Source: Methyloprofundus sp. (GTDB lineage Bacteria; Pseudomonadota; Gammaproteobacteria; Methylococcales; Methylomonadaceae). Taken from it: a stretch of 64,000 nucleotides of DNA. How positions within the stretch are numbered: position 1 is the stretch's first letter; every line of letters begins with the position of its first letter. The position numbers and the translations under genes were made by a program. The stretch is taken from the NCBI GenBank assembly GCA_016592635.1, contig AP023240.1, positions 4,319,630-4,383,629 of the forward strand. The letters run 5' to 3'. The notes below the pieces were generated by a model. The model was not told the DNA's origin. It ran no database searches and saw only the letters and a list, made by a program, of their open reading frames with translations. Of the stretch, positions 43,794-53,800 are shown in pieces.

Positions 43794-45122
43794 ATGACTG
43801 AGCACAGTTGGAAACAAGCATTTTCTGCTTATCTACAACCCCGCGTAATAGGAATGTCATTTCTTGGCTTTTCTGCTGGGCTACCTTTTCTTTTGGTTTT
43901 TTCTACATTATCAGCTTGGCTGCGTGATACCGGCGTGACCCTATCAGTGATAGGTTTTTTTAGTTGGGTGGGCATTACCTATTCAATAAAAGTAGTTTGG
44001 GCGCCTGTTATTGATAAATTATCCTTACCTTTTTTAACTAAGTTATTAGGTAAGCGTCGTGGCTGGATGTTATTGGCACAGGTCAGTATTGCAGCAGGCT
44101 TAATGGTATTGGCAGAGTTAAACCCACTAGAGCAAATCGAATTGATTGCAGTCGTTGCCGTGTGGATTGCATTTAGTTCTGCCACCCAAGATATTGTTAT
44201 TGATGCCTATCGTATTGAGGCAATAGAGCCAGAGTATCAAGCAGCGATGGCCGCAATGTATGTCTTTGGCTATCGAGTGGCTTTATTAGTCGCAGGAGCA
44301 GGGGCTTTTTATGTTGCAGACTATGTAGGCTGGAATGCTGCTTATTCAGCAATGGCGCTGTGCATGTTTATCGGTATGGTGGCCACTTTATTGAGTCATG
44401 AACCTAAACACCAGTTGGATAGCAAAACGGTAGAATTAGAACAAAAAATAGAAACAGTATTAGGTGTATCGGCCAAGAAAAGTACTTTGCAACGCTTAAG
44501 TGCTTGGTTTGCCGAAGCAGTTATTGCACCTTTTGCTGAGTTTTTTGTCCGTAATGGCAAGCTGGGTATCTGGATTTTAGCCTTAATAGCACTTTATAAA
44601 ATGAGTGATATTACCATGGGAGTGATGGCGAATCCCTTCTATTTAGATTTAGGCTTTAGCAAACAAGAAATTGCCAATGTCAGTAAAGTATTTGGTTTTT
44701 TCATGACTATTTTTGGTGCTGCACTCGGTGGGGTGTTAGTCATACGTTACGGCCTTATGAAGCCATTATTGCTGGGCGCGATTTTGGTAGCAACGACTAA
44801 TTTATTATTTGTACTCTTGGCTTTATCAGAACCAAGTCTTAATTTATTAGCAGTGGTGATTAGTGCTGATAACTTAAGTGGCGGTATTGCCACTGCTGTG
44901 TTTATTGCCTATTTATCCAGTTTAACCAATAGTGCCTATACCGCGACGCAATATGCTTTATTTAGTTCGTTGATGACCTTGCCCGCAAAATTGCTGGGAG
45001 GTTTATCAGGCATTATTGTGGATGCGTTTGGTTATGATGTATTCTTTTTGTATGCTTCCTTTGTTGGCTTGCCAGCGATTATATTAGTATTGGTATTAAT
45101 GCGCATGCAGCAAAAAGCATAA
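43794..45122 (+). CDS. ampG: AmpG-like muropeptide permease (MFS)
   Basis: A protein of 442 residues with 12-14 membrane segments. The N-terminus (RVIGMSFLGFSAGLPFLLVFSTLSAWLRDTGV) and KVVWAPVIDKL, LLGKRRGWML, SATQDIVIDAYRIE are close to the AmpG pattern. AmpG brings anhydromuropeptides from the periplasm back into the cell for wall recycling and beta-lactamase signalling. A charged loop of about 50 residues lies in the middle. A headless hsdM begins 32 bases downstream, so the right edge of this gene is the junction with the restriction island. Confidence 0.88.
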   Translation: MTEHSWKQAFSAYLQPRVIGMSFLGFSAGLPFLLVFSTLSAWLRDTGVTLSVIGFFSWVGITYSIKVVWAPVIDKLSLPFLTKLLGKRRGWMLLAQVSIAAGLMVLAELNPLEQIELIAVVAVWIAFSSATQDIVIDAYRIEAIEPEYQAAMAAMYVFGYRVALLVAGAGAFYVADYVGWNAAYSAMALCMFIGMVATLLSHEPKHQLDSKTVELEQKIETVLGVSAKKSTLQRLSAWFAEAVIAPFAEFFVRNGKLGIWILALIALYKMSDITMGVMANPFYLDLGFSKQEIANVSKVFGFFMTIFGAALGGVLVIRYGLMKPLLLGAILVATTNLLFVLLALSEPSLNLLAVVISADNLSGGIATAVFIAYLSSLTNSAYTATQYALFSSLMTLPAKLLGGLSGIIVDAFGYDVFFLYASFVGLPAIILVLVLMRMQQKA

Positions 45123-45153
45123 ATGTTAGATTAATTTTGTATAGATACTTACA

Positions 45154-46503
45154 TTGAGACAATTTAAAAAGAAGCGGATTAAAAGAATAACCGACACCGT
45201 TATCAACCGAGAAACCAAGCCAAACTATGCAAAAGTCGTTAGCCGTGATGAAATTCGCGAAAATGAATACAACCTCAATATTCCACGCTATGTAGACTCA
45301 TCAGACAATGCGGAAAGCTGGGATATTTACGCCTCTATGTTTGGTGGAATCCCTAAAAAAGAACTTAATGAGCTAGAGCATTATTGGCAAGCCTTCCCTG
45401 CTTTGCGTGATGCGCTGTTCTCGAAAACATCTAGTGATTATCTTGCGTTAAAAAGTGACGATGTAAAGAACGTCATTACCCACCACGCCGATGTTAAACA
45501 ATTTTCTAAGGCCTATTTAGCCGCTTTTAGCGATTTTGATGCTTTCCTTAAAAACGTACTATTGACCCAAATGCAGTCGGTCAAACTTTCTAAACAAGAA
45601 GCCATACTGAGTAAAGAACTCTTTACACGCTTGGAAAATATTGTCTTAATCGACAAATATGAAGCTTACCAGCTACTCGATGATAGCTGGCTTAATATTG
45701 CGGTCGATTTAGAAATGATACAGAGCGAAGGGTTTGCTGCCAGTAAACAAGTTGACCCGCACTTGGTCATGAAAAAGAAAAATGGCAAAGAGCAAGAAGT
45801 GCAAGAAGGTTGGATTGGCCATATTATACCGTTTGAACTGGTGCAAAAAATACAGCTAAATGATCAGTTACAACATTTACAACATTTACAACATTTACAA
45901 CATTTACAACATTTACAACATTTACAACAAAACGAAAACCGCCTTGCTGAAATAAGCACAGACTATGAAGAAATTCTTGAGTCCCTGAGTGAAGAAGACA
46001 AAGAAGCCGTGACCATTAAAGAAAGCAATGATGGGTTTATTAATGCTGCCGTGATAAAAGCAGCCAAACAGTTAAGATTAGCAATAAAGAAAAGCGGGGC
46101 ATTTGCAGAAGCGTCTTATGAAAGCAAAATACTAAAAGTAGATAAGCTGATTAGCGAAGAGAAAAAGCTCAAAAAACAACTAAAAACTGAAGCGGAAAAT
46201 TTGCACCTGCTCACTAAGCAGACGATAGAAAGCCTCAACGATCAACAAGTGCATGAATTGCTTACACTCAAATGGATCAATCCACTGGTTAATGCTTTAA
46301 ACAAACTGCCTGAAACCATTATTAATGAGCTGACTGCCAAAGTACAAACCCTAGCCGAAAAATACGCCACTACTTATGCAGATGTCGCAAACGAGATACA
46401 CGACACCGAAAAAGAGCTATCGGCTTTAATTGATGAGCTAACAGGTAATGAGTTTGATATGCAGGGGCTGGGTGAATTTCAGTCGTTTTTGAAGGGTGAA
46501 TAG
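45154..46503 (+). pseudogene. hsdM: Type I modification subunit HsdM, N-terminal catalytic half missing
   Basis: A frame of 449 residues that begins at a TTG after an in-frame TAG. It matches only the C-terminal part of HsdM: RITDTVINRE, YAKVVSRDEIRENEYNLNIPRYVD and the later helical region. The SAM-binding motif (FxGxG) and the catalytic NPP[YF] are absent; a full HsdM of this type has about 800 residues, so about half is gone. The junction lies right after ampG. A run of six 9-base repeats encodes LQHLQHLQH from residue 239. Without a catalytic half it cannot methylate, so the system is probably dead. Confidence 0.85.
45868..45930 (+). repeat. 9-bp tandem repeat inside hsdM
   Basis: The unit TTACAACAT occurs six times in perfect register, followed by one changed copy (TTACAACAA). 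It codes for LQH repeats. Copy-number change would alter length by three residues without a frameshift. Confidence 0.95.
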
Positions 46504-46504
46504 T

Positions 46505-47224
46505 ATGGCAGATAAAAATATAACACCAATAGTCAATATTCAAGACCGTATTTTTATCGTTCGTGATGTTCAAGTTATTATTGATAGTGATTTAGCGGAA
46601 ATGTATGGTGTTGAAACAAAAAATCTTAATAGGGCTGTCAATAGAAACAAAGAACGGTTTCCTGATAAATTCAGATTTCAACTAACTCAAATAGAGTTTG
46701 ATGAGTATGAAAAATCTTTGAGGTTCCCATTTGGCACCTCAAAAAAAGACGATTCTTTGAGCTTGCAAATTGAAACCTCAAAAGAAAAAAGAGGCGGAAG
46801 ACGATATCTCCCTTTTGTTTTTACCGAGCAAGGTATTTTTTACGATGGTCAGGTGTTTGATGCCTATGTTTTTATTGCCAAACTTATAAAATCTGCAAAA
46901 AAATCAATTGTTTTAATTGATAATTATGTGGATGAATCCACCTTACAACTTTTTAGCAAACGAGAGCAAAATGTAAGGGTCACTATTTACACCCAAAAGA
47001 TAACTGCGGTGTTAAAGCAAGATTTAGAAAAGCACAACAGCCAATACTCAACAATAGACATTATAAAATTCACCAAAGCCCACGACCGTTTTTTAATCAT
47101 TGATGAAACCAGCGTTTATCATTTTGGTGCAAGCCTTAAAGACCTTGGCAAAAAATGGTTTGCTTTTTCTAAAATGGAAATGCAAGCAATGGAGATGATT
47201 GCTGAAATTGGGAATAGGGCATGA
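46505..47224 (+). CDS. ORF6N-domain protein with PLD-like C-terminus, shortened in the middle
   Basis: A protein of 239 residues. The N-terminus is an ORF6N (KilA-N-related) DNA-binding domain: IFIVRDVQVIIDSDLAEMYGVETKNLNRAVNRNKERFPDKFRFQLT ... RRYLPFVFTEQG. From about residue 115 comes a PLD-like part found fused to ORF6N in restriction islands (GQVFDAYVFIAKLIKSAKKSIVLIDNYVDE ... KAHDRFLIID ... FGASLKDLGKKWFAFSKM). Normally some 60-70 residues lie between FTEQG and GQVFDAY; here they are directly joined, which suggests an in-frame deletion. It starts one base after hsdM ends and overlaps hsdS by ATGA. Confidence 0.8.
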   Translation: MADKNITPIVNIQDRIFIVRDVQVIIDSDLAEMYGVETKNLNRAVNRNKERFPDKFRFQLTQIEFDEYEKSLRFPFGTSKKDDSLSLQIETSKEKRGGRRYLPFVFTEQGIFYDGQVFDAYVFIAKLIKSAKKSIVLIDNYVDESTLQLFSKREQNVRVTIYTQKITAVLKQDLEKHNSQYSTIDIIKFTKAHDRFLIIDETSVYHFGASLKDLGKKWFAFSKMEMQAMEMIAEIGNRA

Positions 47225-48462
47225 GTAAGATGGAAGAGAAAAAGAAAATACCTGAGATTCGGTTTGAGGGGTTTGGTGGGGAGTGGAAGCAGTGTCATTT
47301 GGGAGAGGTTGGCGGACTAAAAAATGGGATGAATTTTGGAAAAGAAGCTATGGGACATGGCTATCCTTTTGTGAATCTACAAGATGTATTTGGCAAAAAT
47401 ACTGTAGATAATACCAACTTAGAACTTGCTATTAGCAATGAAAAACAAAGAAAAGAATATAGCTTAGAAAAAGGAGATGTGTTGTTTATTCGTTCATCTG
47501 TTAAACCTGAAGGAGTTGGTGAAGCGGCTTTAGTTTCAGAAAGCTTTAAAAACACTACATATTCAGGTTTCATTATTCGTTTTAGACCTAATATAGAAAT
47601 GAGTGGAAATTTTAATCGTTTTATTTACTCAACTATAAGTGTTAGAAAACAAATTCTGACAAGTGCAACAAGTTCAGCGAATACAAATATAAACCAAGAC
47701 GCATTAAAAAAAATACAGTTAACCTTACCAAAGATCGGTGAACAAACCAAAATCGGCAATTACTTCCAACAGCTCGACACTCTCATCACCCTACATAAGA
47801 AAAAGCATGACAAGCTTTTAAACGTAAAAAAAGCCATGCTCGAAAAAATGTTTCCAAAAAAGGGAGCCGATATGCCTGAAATTCGTTTTAAGGGCTTTAG
47901 TGAGAAGTGGGAAGAGAGGGCGTTGGGAGAGTTATGCGCAGATACCTATGGAGGTGGTACTCCAAGAACATCTGAAGCAAAATATTGGAATGGTGATATT
48001 CCTTGGATTCAATCTTCTGACTTATCCAAAGAACAAGTTTCAAATGTTGTGCTTAGAAAAAATATTACAACAAATGGATTAAGAGCTTCAGCTACGAAAT
48101 TGATACCAGCAAATTCGATTGCTATAGTTACTCGTGTAGGTGTTGGGAAATTAGCCTTTATTCCATTTAAATACGCTACTAGCCAAGATTTTTTATCATT
48201 AAGTAAATTGAAAATTAATAATTGGTATGGTGTATATTCAATTTGGAAAAAACTTCAAGATGAACTACATGCAATTCAAGGAACTTCTATTAAAGGAATA
48301 ACTAAAGAAGAACTTCTTGCAAAGCGAATAATTATTCCAATGCAAAACACAGAACAAACTAAAATAGGCAACTTTTTCAAACACCTCGATACCCTCCTAG
48401 TCCTCCACCAAACCGAATTAACCTGTAATGGTTTAATAAAGCAGGGCACATCTATAGGCTGA
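47221..48462 (+). pseudogene. hsdS: Type I specificity subunit HsdS, last residues replaced by an IS
   Basis: A frame of 413 residues with two target-recognition domains: the first follows IPEIRFEGFGGEWKQCHLGEV, the second follows MPEIRFKGFSEKWEERALGEL. Each ends in a conserved helix (QTKIGNYFQQLDTLITLHKKKHDKLLNVKKAMLEKMFPK for the first). The second helix is cut at HQTELT by an IS3-family element; the last 12 residues (CNGLIKQGTSIG) are IS-encoded. Beyond the IS, bases 49692 onward restore KLKNIKKACLEKMFV and a stop, so the intact protein would have had about 416 residues. Recognition domains are intact, so partial function is possible. Confidence 0.9.
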
Positions 48463-48486
48463 TTTATAATGTCATTAGAGGTGAAT

Positions 48487-48798
48487 ATGAGTAACGAAAA
48501 CAAACAGCCAAAACCTAAATACACACTAGAGTTTAAACAGGATGCGGCAAAATTAGTACTTAAAAATGGCTATACACGACAACGAGCCGCAGATCATTTA
48601 GGGGTTTCATTAAGCGCCATTAGTCGCTGGGTTAAGGCTGAGAAAGGCTCCGAAGAGAAAGTGATTAAAAATCATTCCGTATTAAATCTAAGTGCACATG
48701 ATGAGTTAATACACTTACGCAAGGAAAACGAACAATTGCGTATGGAGCGTGAGATATTAAAAAAGGCCGCAGTCTTCTTTGCGAAAGAAGCCGAATAA
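48487..48798 (+). CDS. IS3-family transposase OrfA
   Basis: A protein of 103 residues. A helix-turn-helix lies at YTRQRAADHLGVSLSAISRWVK, followed by a leucine-zipper-like coiled segment (LIHLRKENEQLRMEREILKKA). The slippery heptamer A-AAA-AAG at 48759-48765 is in the right frame for a -1 shift, joining this frame to orfB. The ATG at 48487 is preferred over the one at 48469 from the KYTLEFKQ-type family start. Confidence 0.92.
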   Translation: MSNENKQPKPKYTLEFKQDAAKLVLKNGYTRQRAADHLGVSLSAISRWVKAEKGSEEKVIKNHSVLNLSAHDELIHLRKENEQLRMEREILKKAAVFFAKEAE

Positions 48799-48836
48799 GA
48801 TATGCCTTTATTCGTGAGCAACAGAAGACATACCCT

Positions 48837-49664
48837 GTGACCACTTTATGCCGTGTTATGAAGGTCAGTACCAGTGCTTATTATGCTTGGGCCAACAACC
48901 CTGACAGGCAGAATAAAACAAAAGAAGAAGCTGAGCTCAAAGAAAAAATTAAGCAAATTTTTTATGACAATAAACAAGTGTATGGAAGTCGTCGCATGTC
49001 AGATGCACTTAAAAAAATAGGCATTAAGGCAGGTCGATATAAAGTAGTGCGCTTAATGGCAGAGCTTGGGTTAAAAGTGCGTTACCCAAAGAAATTTAAA
49101 GTGACGACTGACAGCGATCACAATGATGCGATCTCCCCCAACAAGCTTGACCGGCAGTTTGCTACCAAAGCGCCCAATAAGGTATGGACTACCGATATTA
49201 CCTACGTTTGGACACTTGAAGACTGGCTTTATGTTGCTGTCGTTATCGATTTATTTTCACGCCAAGTGGTGGGTTGGGCGATTAACGATCATATGCGTAC
49301 TTCACTTTGTTTAGGTGCGTTACAGATGGCTTTTTGGCGTAGAAAACCTAAGCCTGGGCTACTGCATCATTCGGATCGTGGCAGCCAATATGCGAGCAAA
49401 GAGTACCGTGACCACTTGGATATCATGAAAATGGAGCAAAGCATGAGCCGAAAGGGCAACTGCTGGGATAATAGCCCTACAGAGCGGTTTTTTCGTAGCC
49501 TAAAACATGAACAATTGAATTACGAAAAGTTCAGAACGAAAGAAGCAGCAAAGCTGAGTATTATTGATTATCTGGCTTTTTATAATGGTAAGCGAACACA
49601 CTCTATATTGGGCTATAAATCACCCTTAGAGTTTGAGCGTGAATTCCAGAAAAAAATAGCCTAA
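48837..49664 (+). CDS. IS3-family transposase OrfB (DDE integrase)
   Basis: The catalytic part, made as an OrfAB fusion through the -1 frameshift at 48759-48765. The true protein-coding stretch begins upstream of 48837: after the shift, RSRIRYAFIREQQKTYPV leads into CRVMKVSTSAYYAW. The HTH_21-like block is YGSRRMSDALKKIGI. DDE residues are in VWTTDITYVW (first D), LLHHSDRGSQYAS (second D) and GNCWDNSPTERFFRSLKHE (Glu). All are present, so the element looks active. Confidence 0.93.
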   Translation: MTTLCRVMKVSTSAYYAWANNPDRQNKTKEEAELKEKIKQIFYDNKQVYGSRRMSDALKKIGIKAGRYKVVRLMAELGLKVRYPKKFKVTTDSDHNDAISPNKLDRQFATKAPNKVWTTDITYVWTLEDWLYVAVVIDLFSRQVVGWAINDHMRTSLCLGALQMAFWRRKPKPGLLHHSDRGSQYASKEYRDHLDIMKMEQSMSRKGNCWDNSPTERFFRSLKHEQLNYEKFRTKEAAKLSIIDYLAFYNGKRTHSILGYKSPLEFEREFQKKIA

Positions 49665-49883
49665 GAATGTGTCCTGTTCTACTTGACCATTACAACCAAA
49701 CTAAAAAACATTAAAAAAGCCTGTTTAGAAAAAATGTTTGTTTAAGGAGACAAAGCTTGCTTAGGCGTTTTTACGTTTAAAATCAAGCATGATTTAACGC
49801 TGTTTAATGTCTATTTCATTGTAAAAAACACCTCATAAAAGTATACTACAGGTATACCTTTTAGCGTGATATGGAGTTTTGAA

Positions 49884-50228
49884 ATGAGCCAAACTACAAT
49901 GAAAATTGACCGTGATGTACTGGCTGATCTACGAGCATTGGCAACGTCAGTACATCGATCACCACAAAAACACTTGCGTCACTTGGTTGAGATGGAAAAA
50001 GCAAAATTAAATGGGCAGATAAAACTAGAAGACATGGAGTTAACACTAGAGCAACAAGTTAGACTTGATATAGTTCATCGAGTAGAGGCATCATCTGCAT
50101 TGGAGGGTTACGCTCCTTTATCCGAGGAAGGTGGCTATGCTTATGAATTACAAAAACGGCAAGTTCTTGGTGAAATAACCACTGAGGAAGAAATATCATT
50201 ACTTAAAGCACATTATAGTTTGAAATAA
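49884..50228 (+). CDS. Fic antitoxin-like protein
   Basis: A protein of 114 residues encoded three bases before a Fic gene. Near residue 70 lies SSALEG (S70-x-x-x-E74-G75), which fits the inhibitory motif (S/T)xxxE(G/N) with which class I Fic antitoxins such as VbhA push a Glu into the Fic ATP site. The N-terminus (MKIDRDVLADLRALATSVHRSPQKHLRHLVE) looks like a DNA-binding antitoxin start, so self-regulation is possible. The ATG at 49884 has GGAG seven bases upstream. Confidence 0.75.
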   Translation: MSQTTMKIDRDVLADLRALATSVHRSPQKHLRHLVEMEKAKLNGQIKLEDMELTLEQQVRLDIVHRVEASSALEGYAPLSEEGGYAYELQKRQVLGEITTEEEISLLKAHYSLK

Positions 50229-50231
50229 AGC

Positions 50232-50801
50232 GTGTCATTTTCAGAATTTCCACCTGTTTTTGAGGATAAACTAACGGGGATACCCGAATCAGATCGTGAT
50301 GCGGTTGGTAGACAGTTTTCAGATATTAGAGCAAAGGAGTTAGATGCGAGTCCCATCAACGGCAATTTTGATATAGAGCATCTTACTGAAATTCATAGAT
50401 ATTTATTCCAAGATTCGAGTACCCATGCAGGAGTGATTCGTCGCTACGGCATGAGTAAAGGCACAATGTTCGCCGAACCAGCACAAATACCTTACCTATT
50501 TGACAAAGAGCTACCCGAACGTATAACGGCGTTAGAGCAATCAGTAAATAACCAAGAAAAATACCTTGATGGCTTGTCAGACTTACATTCAACGCTTGAT
50601 CTAGCACACCCTTTCCGTGAAGGAAATGGACGTTCTACACGAATATTTATGTCACAATTGGCAAAAGAACACGGTTACATGTTAGATTTTTCAACAGTAG
50701 ATCCAAAGGAATGGGTTAAGTCTTGTATTTATTCAATCAATAAAGCAGAAGAAACGTTAAAGCGGCCACTTTTCAAGAAAATCTTGAGAATAAAAAAATG
50801 A
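50232..50801 (+). CDS. Fic-domain AMP-transferase (toxin)
   Basis: A protein of 189 residues. The Fic motif HPFREGNGRSTR (H126 to R137) matches HxFx(D/E)GNGRxxR in full, so AMP transfer from ATP to a target hydroxyl is expected. No inhibitory helix is seen in the protein itself, which agrees with a separate antitoxin upstream. It starts with GTG and overlaps hsdR by ATGA. Fic genes in type I restriction operons are known; whether it assists defence or acts as an addiction module is not clear. Confidence 0.9.
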   Translation: MSFSEFPPVFEDKLTGIPESDRDAVGRQFSDIRAKELDASPINGNFDIEHLTEIHRYLFQDSSTHAGVIRRYGMSKGTMFAEPAQIPYLFDKELPERITALEQSVNNQEKYLDGLSDLHSTLDLAHPFREGNGRSTRIFMSQLAKEHGYMLDFSTVDPKEWVKSCIYSINKAEETLKRPLFKKILRIKK

Positions 50802-53800
50802 TATTTACCAAAGAACCCGAATTTGAAGAAGCCTTAATAAAGGAGCTAAAAAACAAAGGCTGGGAGAGCGAGGTTTTAAAATACCCGAGTGAAGCAGATT
50901 TGCTTAAAAACTGGGCAAGTATTCTCTTTGAAAACAATAGAGATATTGATCGCCTTAATGATACGCCATTAACCAATGGCGAAATGCAGCAGATAATAGA
51001 GCAAATTAACGAGTTAAAAACACCGCTAAAACTTAACGGCTTTATCAATGGTAAAACCGTTTCAATTACCCGTGATAACCCTGGCGACAGCTTGCATTTT
51101 GGTAATGAGGTTAGCCTTAAAATATATGATCGCCAAGAAATAGCCGCAGGGCAAAGTCGTTATCAAATAGTACAGCAGCCCCAATTTACAAGTAAATCAA
51201 AAATCTTAAATAACCGCCGTGGCGATATACTACTTTTAATTAACGGCATGCCTGTTATCCATATCGAGCTTAAACGTAGCGGTGTGTCGGTAAGTCAGGC
51301 TTATCATCAAATTGAAAAATATTCTGCGGAAGGCATTTTTACGGGGCTGTTTTCGTTGGTACAGGTGTTTGTGGCAATGGAGCCGCAAGAAACGGTTTAT
51401 TTTGCAAACCCTGGAGTGGATGGCACATTTAATAAGGACTTTTATTTTCATTGGGCAGATTTTAATAACGAGCCTATTAATGATTGGAAAAATATGACGG
51501 CTACCTTGCTGTCTATCCCTATGGCACATCAGCTCATTGGTTTTTATACGGTTGCCGATGGCTCTGATGGGGTGCTTAAAGTGATGCGTAGTTATCAGTA
51601 TTATGCAGCTAACGCACTATCGGATAAGGTTTCAAAAACCGATTGGCAGAGTAATAATCTGCTGGGTGGTTATATTTGGCATACCACAGGTTCGGGTAAA
51701 ACCATGACTAGTTTTAAATCGGCACAGTTGATTGCTAACTCTAAAGATACCGATAAAGTGATTTTCTTGATGGATAGAATTGAGCTGGGTACGCAATCTT
51801 TAGAAGAGTATCGAGGCTTTGCAGGTGATAATGATGATGTACAGGCAACCGAAAATACTGGCATTCTAATTACCAAATTTAAAAGCACCGATCCGGCCAA
51901 TACATTAATTGTCAGCTCTATTCAAAAGATGAGCAATATTAATGCAGAGGACGGCGGTTTAAAAGCCCATGATATTGAGGTGATGAATTCTAAAAGAGTA
52001 GTTTTTATTGTCGATGAAGCGCACCGTTCCACCTTTGGCGATATGCTTATCACCATAAAAAAGACCTTCCCTTCTGCGCTATTTTTTGGTTTTACGGGAA
52101 CACCTATTCAAGAAGAAAACCAAAAGGAAATGAATACAACGTCTTCGGTTTTTGGTAATGAATTACATCGGTACAGTATTGCAGATGGTATACGCGATAA
52201 GAATGTACTGGGTTTTGATCCTTATAGAGTCATGACCTATAAGGATAAGGATTTAAGACGGGCGGTTGCACTTGCAAAAGCCAAGGCTAATGATGAAAGC
52301 GAGGCATTGTCTGATCCAATTAAAAAAGAGAAATTCAATCAATATATGCAGAATGTAAAAATGGCTGGGTATGTAGATGATGCGGGAAAATATGTAAAAG
52401 GTATTGAAGACGAATTACCAAAGTCTCAATATAAGCGTGATGCGCATAAACAAAAAGTGGTCGAAGATATTATTGCTAATTGGATAACCCTAAGCCAAAA
52501 TAATAAGTTTCATGCCATTTTTACCACCAGTAGCATAGCTGAGGCAATAGACTATTATCGGTTATTAAAAACAGCAAAGCCTGACTTAAAAATCACTGCG
52601 CTATTTGACCCTAATATTGATAATGATGGCGGTGTTATCTTTAAACAAGATGGCTTAGTGGAAATTATCGAAGATTATAATCAAAAATATGAGCAAGATT
52701 TTACCTTAGCAAATCACTCAAAATTAAAAAAAGATATTGCAGCAAGATTAGCCCACAAAAAGCCTTATACAGGGATAGAAAGAACGCCAGAAAAACAAAT
52801 TGACCTGTTGATTGTGGTGGATCAAATGCTGACGGGGTTTGATTCTAAATGGTTAAATACGCTGTACATGGATAAGGTGCTTAAATATGAAAATATCATT
52901 CAGGCATTTTCACGCACCAATCGTCTATTTGGCCCGGACAAGCCTTTTGGTACTATTCGTTACTATAGGCAGCCGCATACTATGGAGCGAAATATCAATG
53001 CTGCCGTTAAATTGTATTCGGGGGATAAACCTATTGGGTTATTTGCCGAGCGCTTGGAAAGCAACTTAAATAAACTGAATGCACTTTATGGTGAAATTTC
53101 TGAGTTATTTGAAAATGCCGACGTTGAACACTTTGAAAAACTCCCCATAGACCTTTCTGAGCGGGGCAAGTTTGCCAAGCTCTTTAAGGCGTTTAATAAT
53201 TATTTAGAGGCTGCAAAAATTCAGGGGTTTGCATGGAGTCAAGCAAGCTATCAGTTTGGTAAAGGTAAAGAAATATCAGAGGTAGAGCTGCACTTTGATG
53301 AAAAAATTTATCTGATACTGGCACTACGCTATAAAGAATTATCAAGTGGCGGTGGAGGTGGCGGTTCTGGTGATGTGCCTTTTGAAATCGATGCGTATTT
53401 AACAGAGATAGATACAGGTAAAATTGATTCCGATTATATGAATACCCGCTTTGATAAGTTTCTTAAAATCCTTAAACAAGAAGGCGTTGATAGTGAACAA
53501 GTTCAAAATACACTAGATGAATTGCACAAGTCCTTTGCTTCTTTATCTCAGGAGGAGCAAAAATACGCCAATATTTTTATTCATGATGTGCAAAGTGGGG
53601 ATATAACACTGGATACGGAAAAAACCTTTAGAGAGCATATAACCGAATATCAGTCCAAAGCTAAAAATTTAGAAATTAATAAACTCTGCCAAACATTTGG
53701 ATTAGATGGAACTAAGTTGAAAAACATGATGAACTCTGGTGTTGCCAAGTCAAATCTAAACAGGTATGGGTACTTTAATGAGCTAAAAGAGAGTGTTGAT

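Larger units (their letters stand above)
48424..49694 (+). mobile_element. IS3-family insertion sequence, complete (1271 bp), in hsdS
   Basis: The ends are imperfect inverted repeats that start TGTAATGGT at both sides and stay similar for about 36 bases (CAGGGCACAT against CAGGACACAT). A 3-bp duplication ACC flanks the element (48421-48423 and 49695-49697), usual for IS3. Two overlapping frames, orfA and orfB, with a frameshift signal fill it. Confidence 0.93.

Noticed and set aside
45868..45930. Tandem repeat considered as a CRISPR array
   Set aside because: The units are 9 bases with no spacers and are in frame within hsdM.
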